The position numbers and the translations under genes are program-made. This document shows, one piece after another, positions 1 to 5,669 of a DNA stretch of 13,488 nucleotides (position 1 is the first letter of the stretch; each line of letters starts with the position of its first letter). The stretch spans positions 1-13,488 of the forward strand of contig JAUWDN010000008.1 in NCBI GenBank assembly GCA_030608765.1, given 5' to 3'. The notes beneath the pieces were generated by a model. The model saw nothing but the letters and a program-made list of their open reading frames with translations. It was not told the DNA's origin and searched no databases. The DNA is from Promethearchaeota archaeon. Its GTDB lineage: Archaea > Asgardarchaeota > Lokiarchaeia > Sigynarchaeales > SOKP01.

Positions 1-126
1 ATTGAAAAAAGTTCGAAGCTGTCGTGAAAGTTCTCTTATTTTTAATACACCATTGATTTCATACCAATCATTAAAAATCTCATCGGCTTCTGATTCAATA
101 CAAGGATCTTCAATATAATATGTCAT
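1..126 (-). CDS. Partial hypothetical protein (N-terminal 42 residues, runs off window)
   Basis: An open frame starts with ATG at 126 on the minus strand and stays open to the first base of the window, giving 42 residues that begin MTYYIEDPCIESEADEIF and end near RELSRQLRTFF. An in-frame TAA lies two codons upstream of this ATG, so the start is well bounded. A TATA-like element sits about 46-58 bp upstream. The residue mix is acidic at the front and basic toward the window edge. I do not recognise the family. It is divergent from the cofactor operon at 419 and separated from it by 292 bp. It is likely a real gene because of the promoter-like sequence, but the fragment is too short to be certain. 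Confidence 0.45.
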   Translation of the reverse strand, partial: MTYYIEDPCIESEADEIFNDWYEINGVLKIRELSRQLRTFFN

Positions 127-171
127 AATTTAATATTTTAATATCATAAAGCTTTTACTACCTAATTATCA

Positions 172-184
172 TATTTATATTTAA
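172..184 (-). promoter_or_regulatory. TATA-like element for the leftward partial gene
   Basis: Read on the minus strand this is TTAAATATAAATA, close to the archaeal TATA consensus. It lies about 46-58 bp upstream of the ATG at 126, so a start about 25 nt downstream would leave a leader of about 20-30 nt. The surrounding DNA is AT-rich, so a chance match is possible. Confidence 0.3.
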
Positions 185-210
185 AGAACAAAATAATTGA
201 CAACTAAAAG

Positions 211-260
211 AACTAGGATTTGAAACTCCGCTTTTGGAGTAGAGGGGCTGAGACTATGCC
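211..260. other. GC-richer intergenic island, candidate small RNA
   Basis: About half of these 50 bases are G or C, whereas the flanking intergenic DNA is very AT-rich. The island contains a 5-bp hairpin (225-229 ACTCC with 236-240 GGAGT, loop GCTTTT). On the minus strand it reads GGCATAGTCTCAGC at one end and GGAGTTTCAAATCC near the other, recalling tRNA D-arm and T-arm motifs, but no acceptor stem or full cloverleaf can be drawn. A TATA element (282-291) lies about 26 bp from position 260 if transcription is leftward. GC islands in AT-rich archaeal genomes are a known sign of structured RNA. Neither identity nor strand is settled. Confidence 0.3.
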
Positions 261-281
261 AATTATTCAATAAAATGTAGA

Positions 282-291
282 TTTATAAATA
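282..291. promoter_or_regulatory. Near-palindromic archaeal TATA box
   Basis: TTTATAAATA is an essentially consensus archaeal TATA box, and its core TTTATAAA is a palindrome, so it could serve either strand. Rightward it would give a leader of about 105 nt for the operon starting at 419. Leftward it would place a transcription start near 260, at the edge of the GC-richer island. A second, weaker candidate for the rightward operon is around 368-380 (GGTATATTCTTTA). The rest of 292-418 is AT-rich and shows nothing else. Confidence 0.35.
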
Positions 292-418
292 AAAATTAAT
301 AGATTATTTTAGTTAAATTGAAATTTTTATCCTTTAGATTTTAAACAATAAATTTTTTTTGAATTAAGGTATATTCTTTATCAAAAAGGTATTCTTCACC
401 AAAATTTTCGTTCTAATA

Positions 419-1426
419 ATGGTAGTAGATAAGATTAGAGTGTCGATAGGTAGTGCTTCAGTACTAGGTTTATACGAAAGTAAAAGATTTAAGGATGTTC
501 CAACGACATGTTATTTAATGACTTATAAAGAAGGCCATTGTACAGCAAATTGCGGTTTTTGTCCTCAAGCCAGAGAATCAGAGAGCTCGATTGAATTGCT
601 TTCACGAGTGAGTTGGCCAATTTTTTCTTTTAAAGAATTTCTTACTAAACTGAATTATTTACCGCCTACAAAAAGATTTAAAAGAATTTGCATCCAAACT
701 CTAAATTATATCCAGAATTTTCAAGATCTCATTGAAATTATATCTCAGATTAGAAAGGACTGCGAAACACCTATGTCAGTTGCTATACCACCGATGTCAA
801 GAGAGAAGTTAGAGCAATTAAAACTTATTGGAGTTGAGAGGGTAGGTATAGCTCTTGATGCTGCTACACCTGAGATTTTTGAAACAATTAAGGGAAGAAA
901 AGTTAAAGGTCCTTACAATTGGGATCATCATCTTCAAAATCTTAAAGTTGCATTAGAAATTTTCTCAGAAGGATATGTTACAACACATCTGATAGTAGGA
1001 TTAGGAGAAACTCCAAAAGAAATTTTAAAGATGATCAAAAATCTCCATGACTTAAAAATCAAGGTTAGTCTATTTGCATTCATGCCAATAAAAGGAACTA
1101 AGCTTGAAAACTTACGACAACCAGAAGTTTTAAATTTTAGAAAAATACAATTAGGAAGATATCTTCTAATACACGATCTTAAAAATCTTAGCGACTTTAC
1201 ATTTAATAATATTGGTGAACTCATCAAGTTCAATTTAAACAAAAGAGAATTATGGAATTTAATTAGTAGTACAGAAGCTTTTTTAACTTCAGGATGCTCT
1301 GGTTGCAACCGTCCGTACTATACGTCGAGACCTTCAGGTCCAATTTATAATTACCCAAGAAATCTCTCTGCAAATGAGAAAGAAGCAATATATGAAAGTT
1401 TAATTAACCTTGTTCGTAAAAGTTAA
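419..1426 (+). CDS. lipS1/lipS2: Radical SAM protein, biotin-synthase-like; component of the two-protein archaeal lipoyl synthase
   Basis: It likely works with the radical SAM protein at 2210 to insert the two sulfurs at C6 and C8 of a protein-bound octanoyl group, as shown for the LipS1/LipS2 pair of Thermococcus kodakarensis. The radical SAM cysteines are visible as CX3CX2C (C41, C45, C48), followed by PQAR as in biotin synthases. Near the C-terminus C293-x2-C296 with R298 and R304 could help hold an auxiliary Fe-S cluster. The 335-residue length fits the family. I cannot decide which of LipS1 and LipS2 this is. No Shine-Dalgarno is seen before the ATG at 419. The stop overlaps the next gene's start by one base (TAATG), implying translational coupling. 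Neighbours (ligase, second radical SAM) support the lipoate role over biotin synthesis. Confidence 0.78.
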   Translation: MVVDKIRVSIGSASVLGLYESKRFKDVPTTCYLMTYKEGHCTANCGFCPQARESESSIELLSRVSWPIFSFKEFLTKLNYLPPTKRFKRICIQTLNYIQNFQDLIEIISQIRKDCETPMSVAIPPMSREKLEQLKLIGVERVGIALDAATPEIFETIKGRKVKGPYNWDHHLQNLKVALEIFSEGYVTTHLIVGLGETPKEILKMIKNLHDLKIKVSLFAFMPIKGTKLENLRQPEVLNFRKIQLGRYLLIHDLKNLSDFTFNNIGELIKFNLNKRELWNLISSTEAFLTSGCSGCNRPYYTSRPSGPIYNYPRNLSANEKEAIYESLINLVRKS

Positions 1427-2217
1427 TGTCAGAAAATAAGAAGGAGTGGAGATTTCTTCCTCTAGAAACTAGGAATGGATATTGGAATATGGCCTTAGAC
1501 GAAGCTATCTTAGACGCGGTTATTAAAAAAGAGTCTCCTAATACTCTTAGATTTTTCAAATGGAATCCATCAACGGTATCTATTGGAAGAAATCAAAGTC
1601 TTTCTAGCGAAGTAGAAGTCAATATTGCCGAAGAAAAGGGTTTCAATATTGTACGGAGAATCACGGGCGGGGGGTCAGTGTTCCATGATAGTATCCGCGA
1701 AATCACATATTCTATTGTGTGTCCTACGAGGTTCCTAGAAAACCTTAATGCAAAGAATGTGCTTGAACAATTTGAAAAAATAGAAGCAGGAATAATTTTA
1801 GCTTTAACACAATATGGATTAAAACCAGAAAAAGGAGTAATTCATTGTCCCGCAATATTTTTGGATGGAAAAAAGTTTTCTGGAAATGCACAAATTAGAA
1901 AAAAAGGTTATTTACTCCAACATGGGACAATTTTATTAGAACTCGACCCGGAACTTATGTATTCAGTTTTAAAAGCGCCTCATAATGTAAACAAATCGAA
2001 AATGGTAAAATCTGTTTATGCAAAATGCATTGGTATAAAAGACCAGTTAGAAATATATGACGAGAAGGCTTTTCTAACATCTTTAAAAGCAGGTTTTGAA
2101 ACAACATTAGGAATTAAATTAAAAGAGGGCGTTTTTACAGAGAATGAATTAAAAATAGCTGAAAATCTTATCCTAAAGAAATATTCTAATAATGAATGGT
2201 TAAAGAAATATGAATAG
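1426..2217 (+). CDS. lplA: Lipoate-protein ligase A / octanoyltransferase family protein (catalytic domain only)
   Basis: It attaches octanoate or lipoate to a lysine of acceptor proteins (GcvH or 2-oxoacid dehydrogenase E2), supplying the octanoyl substrate for the two radical SAM proteins on either side. Family motifs are clear: RRITGGGSVFHD (77-88), the lysine motif DGKKFSGNAQ (147-156, K150 the probable acyl-binding lysine) and LLQHGTILLELD (163-174). The C-terminal ELKIAENLILKKYSNNEW is the usual end of the catalytic domain. At 263 residues it lacks the roughly 80-100-residue accessory domain of E. coli LplA, a domain often encoded separately (LplB) in archaea; no such gene is in this window. 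The usual Asn-Asp just before the lysine motif is replaced by Pro-Ala with C141 in front. An ATP-independent octanoyltransferase (LipM-like) is therefore an alternative. It overlaps the next gene by 8 bp. Confidence 0.85.
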   Translation: MSENKKEWRFLPLETRNGYWNMALDEAILDAVIKKESPNTLRFFKWNPSTVSIGRNQSLSSEVEVNIAEEKGFNIVRRITGGGSVFHDSIREITYSIVCPTRFLENLNAKNVLEQFEKIEAGIILALTQYGLKPEKGVIHCPAIFLDGKKFSGNAQIRKKGYLLQHGTILLELDPELMYSVLKAPHNVNKSKMVKSVYAKCIGIKDQLEIYDEKAFLTSLKAGFETTLGIKLKEGVFTENELKIAENLILKKYSNNEWLKKYE

Positions 2218-3262
2218 TAATAAAAATTTATTAAAAAAGTTTGAAACGGGTACCCAAACATGGGCAGATTATAATAAGATTTTAAGCCTTGATATAAAAG
2301 ATTTACAACCTTTTTTAAAACTTGCTTACAATTTGAAGAAGAAAAGTTTTGGAAATTTATTAAAAATTTACATCCCAAACAAAAGGTTTCCGGCTATAAG
2401 CATTACGGGAAGTGAGTGTTCATTACATTGTGAACATTGTAATAAAAAATATCTTGAAGGAATGAAACCAATTTTACATAATAACGAATTAAAAACATTT
2501 TTAATGGAATTACATAATAACGATGGAATTGGAGTCTTAATTTCAGGAGGTTGTCAACCAGACGGTTCTGTTCCCTTATTGAACTATTTAGATTCCATAA
2601 AAGAAATCAAAGAAAAGACGAATTTAATAATAAATGCGCATACCGGTCTGCTTAGTGAAGAAACTGCTAGAAAACTAGCACAAGTAGGTGTAGATATTGT
2701 TTCTTTTGATATTAATATGGATGAGGATGTAATAAAAGATATTTACCATTTAGATAAAGATTTAGATGATTATAAAAGAGCAATTGGTTATATGCAAAAA
2801 TACGGTATAAATATTGTACCTCACATCTGCATTGGGTTGTATTACGGTAAACTCCATAAAGAATTAGAGTCGATCAAATTTATGAAAGAATCAGGACTAA
2901 ATCCCTCATTAATTGTCTTAATTGCTTTAATCCCTCCAAAGAATACTAAAACAAAATTCGTTAGACCTAAGCCGGTTGATATAGCAAAAATTATTACTAT
3001 TATTAGGTTTGTTTATCCTAACTCAGAGATTTCTTTAGGATGCATGAGACCAAGAGGAGATGTTAGAGTCGAGATAGAGAAATGTGCTATTAAAGCGGGT
3101 ATAAATAGAATTGAAATTCCTTCGAAGAAGACATTAAAATGGGCAAAAGAACTGTATCCTAATATAAACTACAATTTTTTCTCTGCGTGTTGTGCAATAC
3201 CAGATGAATACGAAAAATTTGCTCTAAGTAAAGATTCAGATTTAAGAAGTTATCGAAAATAA
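2210..3262 (+). CDS. lipS1/lipS2: Radical SAM protein, second component of the archaeal lipoyl synthase
   Basis: It is a 350-residue radical SAM protein of the archaeal biotin-synthase-homologue type. It is inferred to form the lipoyl synthase with the product of the gene at 419. The cluster-binding motif is CSLHCEHC (C70, C74, C77), after a roughly 65-residue N-terminal helix-rich extension. ISGGCQPDGS (111-120) is the SAM-binding glycine region and includes C115. A C-terminal set C278, C292, C327 and C328 is suited to ligate an auxiliary iron-sulfur cluster that could be the sulfur donor. The ATG at 2210 lies inside the end of the ligase gene (8-bp overlap), so the three genes are almost certainly co-translated. 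Placement next to a lipoate ligase and a second radical SAM gene is the main reason for the function; which of LipS1 or LipS2 it is remains open. Confidence 0.76.
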   Translation: MNSNKNLLKKFETGTQTWADYNKILSLDIKDLQPFLKLAYNLKKKSFGNLLKIYIPNKRFPAISITGSECSLHCEHCNKKYLEGMKPILHNNELKTFLMELHNNDGIGVLISGGCQPDGSVPLLNYLDSIKEIKEKTNLIINAHTGLLSEETARKLAQVGVDIVSFDINMDEDVIKDIYHLDKDLDDYKRAIGYMQKYGINIVPHICIGLYYGKLHKELESIKFMKESGLNPSLIVLIALIPPKNTKTKFVRPKPVDIAKIITIIRFVYPNSEISLGCMRPRGDVRVEIEKCAIKAGINRIEIPSKKTLKWAKELYPNINYNFFSACCAIPDEYEKFALSKDSDLRSYRK

Positions 3263-3289
3263 TTTTAAAAACATACCCCATTTAAGAAA

Positions 3290-4693
3290 ATGAATGATAA
3301 CATTAATTTGATTGGTATAGAAGATATACCTCTTATAAAAGCGGGTGATAATCTCCCATCGATAATTTTCAATGCTTTAAAGCGTAAGAACTTAACATTA
3401 GAAAATGGAGATGTTCTAGTTATTGCTCAATCCATCGTTTCGAAAAGCTTAGGAAGAATGAGGAATTTAGAAAATATTAAACCGAGCCAAAAAGCTATTG
3501 AAATTTATAAAAAAATGGCACCTCTGACAGAGAAGGCCAGTTTACCAATAAAATCTCAGGAATTAATTCAGGCAATACTAGACGAATCTAAACAGGTATT
3601 AAAAGCAGAGCATGTTTTGGTTGTTGAAACTCACCATGGCTTTATATGTGCTAATGCCGGAATTGATCAATCTAATGTTGGAAGTAAAGATTCAATCTCT
3701 TTATTACCTTTAGATTCAGATATAGAAGCGAAAAAGATTAGAAATTCACTCCAGAAGTTAACTGGAAAGAAAATAGCTGTAATAATATCTGACTCATTTG
3801 GAAGGTCCTTTAGAATTGGATCAGTTGGAGTAGCATTAGGAGTTTCAGGATTAAATCCAATATTGGATAAAAGGGGGGACAAGGATTTATTCGGAAAAGA
3901 ATTGTTGAGTACGATTATTGGTCAAATCGATAATTTAGCATCTTCAGCTCAGTTAATTATGGGAGAAGCGGATGAGGGGCTACCAGTAGTAGTAATAAGA
4001 GGTTATGGTTTTAATTTCGATGAAAATGCTTCCATTAAACAAATTTTAAGAAAAAGGGAGCTCGATTTGTTTAGAGAGGAGGGGGTAGCAAAGAGTTTTG
4101 AAAATGTTTTGAGATCACGTAGGAGCTATAAGTTAGAGTTCAATGATAGAAAAATAAATATAGCATTGATAGAAAAAAGCATAGAATTAGCACGATGGGC
4201 ACCAAGTGCGCATAATGGCCAATTTTGGCGTTATATTATAATAGACCAAGGAAGTTCACGCGAAAATTTAATTGAAAATATGAATAATAAATTAAAAGAT
4301 GATTTACTTAGAGATGGAAAATCAAAAGATTATATTCAGAGAAAAATTGAAAAAACCAGAACTAACTTTCTAAGTTGTCCATACCTGATCCTTCTTTGTT
4401 TAGACAAAAAAGGTTTAGAGAAATATTCTGATAGTGATCGGGAAAAAAATGAGTACATTATGGGAGTTCAGAGTGTAAGTGCATCAGCGACTTATTTACT
4501 TCTTGCTTTTGAAATAAAAGGGTTGGCAGCTTGTTGGTACTGTGCTCCGTTATTCGCCAAGGATATCATTAAAGATACATTGAATCTACCTAATTCTTTT
4601 ATTCCAATGGCATTTTTTACTGTAGGTTATTCTATGAAAGAATCACCGAAACCAAATCGTAAGGACTTGAAAGATATCATTTTCAGAGTATAA
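3290..4693 (+). CDS. cofE: Coenzyme F420-0:L-glutamate ligase fused to a nitroreductase-family domain (FbiB-like)
   Basis: Residues 1-255 are CofE, the GTP-dependent enzyme adding gamma-linked glutamates to F420-0. Landmarks are GDNL (19-22), GFICANAGIDQSN (117-129), SDSFGRSFRIGSVGVALG (167-184), RGDKDLFGKEL (195-205) and EGLPVVVIRG (229-238). Residues about 270-467 are an FMN-binding nitroreductase fold, with RSRRSYKLEF, ARWAPSAHNGQFWRYIIID and a C-terminal AACWYC...LNLP...FFTVGY pattern. At 467 residues it matches mycobacterial FbiB (CofE plus nitroreductase) rather than the roughly 250-residue stand-alone CofE of methanogens. In FbiB the second domain reduces dehydro-F420-0 made from phosphoenolpyruvate. 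The usual SKAEGR is SKSLGR here (51-56). It starts 27 bp after the preceding stop, without a clear ribosome site, and is followed by cofD, which confirms the F420 role. Confidence 0.9.
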   Translation: MNDNINLIGIEDIPLIKAGDNLPSIIFNALKRKNLTLENGDVLVIAQSIVSKSLGRMRNLENIKPSQKAIEIYKKMAPLTEKASLPIKSQELIQAILDESKQVLKAEHVLVVETHHGFICANAGIDQSNVGSKDSISLLPLDSDIEAKKIRNSLQKLTGKKIAVIISDSFGRSFRIGSVGVALGVSGLNPILDKRGDKDLFGKELLSTIIGQIDNLASSAQLIMGEADEGLPVVVIRGYGFNFDENASIKQILRKRELDLFREEGVAKSFENVLRSRRSYKLEFNDRKINIALIEKSIELARWAPSAHNGQFWRYIIIDQGSSRENLIENMNNKLKDDLLRDGKSKDYIQRKIEKTRTNFLSCPYLILLCLDKKGLEKYSDSDREKNEYIMGVQSVSASATYLLLAFEIKGLAACWYCAPLFAKDIIKDTLNLPNSFIPMAFFTVGYSMKESPKPNRKDLKDIIFRV

Positions 4694-4715
4694 AGAATAG
4701 ATTGTGTGATTCATT

Positions 4716-5651
4716 ATGAGCGATAATTATTATTTAGTACTTGCTGGAGGGGTAGGTGCAGCAAAATTCATTGAGGGGTTAGCCAGTATAATTGATCCGG
4801 CATTATTAAAGATTATAATTAATACAGCTGATGATATTGAACTATACGGTTTAAGAATCTGTCCCGATATAGATATAATTACTTACACTTTAGCGAATAT
4901 AGTAGACAAACAAAAAGGTTGGGGAGTTCAAGACGAAACCTTTAACTGCTTAAGCGTTTTAAAAAATTACTACGATTTTAAATGGTTTAATATTGGGGAT
5001 AAAGATTTAGCAACTCATATTTTTCGAACCGATTTATTTAAGAAAGGATATAATAAAACAGAAATAACTTCAGTAATTTGTGAAAAGTTGGGAATTAAGT
5101 CTCAGCTTATACCCATGAGTAATGAGGAAGTTCAAACATTTATTACAACTGATTCAAAAACGATGCATTTTGAGGAATATTATATTAAATACCAATGTGA
5201 ACCTAAAGTATTAGATATAAAATTTCAGGGAATTAATAAAGCAAAACCGGTAAAGCATGTTTTTGAATATATTAACAAGGCAGAGAAAGTTTTAATTTGT
5301 CCATCGAATCCAATCGTGTCAATAGGAACAATTTTAGAGTTACCCGGAATAAAGACTGCTTTAAAGAAAGTTAAACAGAAAGTTATTGCAGTAAGTCCAA
5401 TAATTGAGGGTGCAACAATAAAAGGTCCCGCAGATAAATTAATGAGATGTCTTGGATTGGAAGTATCTTGTGTAGGAGTAGCAAAATACTATAAAGAAAT
5501 CTTAGGTCATTTTGTTATTGATAACAAAGATTGTAACTTAAAATCAGAAATTGAGGAATTAGGAATCCACACTTACTGTTATGAAACAATAATGGATTCA
5601 ATTAGAAAGAAAAAAAAACTCGCTCAATTTGTTATTGACATTAAAATATGA
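4716..5651 (+). CDS. cofD: 2-phospho-L-lactate (or PEP) transferase CofD/FbiA, F420 biosynthesis
   Basis: It transfers the phospholactyl (or phosphoenolpyruvyl) group from its GDP/GPP-activated form onto the deazaflavin Fo, giving F420-0 or dehydro-F420-0, the substrate of the preceding gene's product. The 311-residue length is full size. Characteristic motifs are the N-terminal LAGGVGAAKFIEGL, INTADDIELYGLRICPDID with TYTLA after it, GWGVQDET, FNIGDKDLATHIFRT, the nucleotide-site CPSNPIVSIGTILELPGI and SPIIEGATIKGPADKLM. The gene begins 22 bp after cofE, with GTGTGATT a few bases before ATG as a weak ribosome site. It is the last gene of the operon; the next gene converges on it 18 bp away. 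Its final codons are lysine-rich, giving an A9 run that may also serve the opposite strand. Other F420 genes (cofC, cofG, cofH) are not in the window. Confidence 0.93.
   Translation: MSDNYYLVLAGGVGAAKFIEGLASIIDPALLKIIINTADDIELYGLRICPDIDIITYTLANIVDKQKGWGVQDETFNCLSVLKNYYDFKWFNIGDKDLATHIFRTDLFKKGYNKTEITSVICEKLGIKSQLIPMSNEEVQTFITTDSKTMHFEEYYIKYQCEPKVLDIKFQGINKAKPVKHVFEYINKAEKVLICPSNPIVSIGTILELPGIKTALKKVKQKVIAVSPIIEGATIKGPADKLMRCLGLEVSCVGVAKYYKEILGHFVIDNKDCNLKSEIEELGIHTYCYETIMDSIRKKKKLAQFVIDIKI
5610..5618 (-). terminator. T9 tract on the minus strand downstream of the leftward operon
   Basis: Nine consecutive A on the plus strand give TTTTTTTTT for leftward transcripts, about 50-60 nt past the stop of the membrane-protein gene. 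Archaeal polymerases terminate at such T tracts on the coding strand without needing a hairpin. It lies inside the end of cofD, so it may be only a lysine codon run. Confidence 0.35.
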
Positions 5652-5669
5652 AAGTTATAACGATATAGC

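Noticed and set aside
236..260. TPP riboswitch (THI box) suggested by GGGGCTGAGA
   Set aside because: The second conserved half (the CTGGATAATGCCAGCG-like region) is absent downstream, and the genes that follow are not thiamine-related.
211..260. Complete tRNA gene on the minus strand
   Set aside because: No 7-bp acceptor stem, no 5-bp T-stem around TTCAAAT (an extra T and mismatches) and no anticodon arm could be drawn; kept only as a small-RNA candidate.
419..1426. Biotin synthase
   Set aside because: The CxxCPQ-type motif is shared, but the gene is fused by overlap to a lipoate ligase and second radical SAM gene, and no biotin genes are nearby.
1426..2217. Truncated or broken ligase gene
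   Set aside because: The protein is short only because the accessory domain is absent; the catalytic domain ends normally and single-domain forms are common in archaea.
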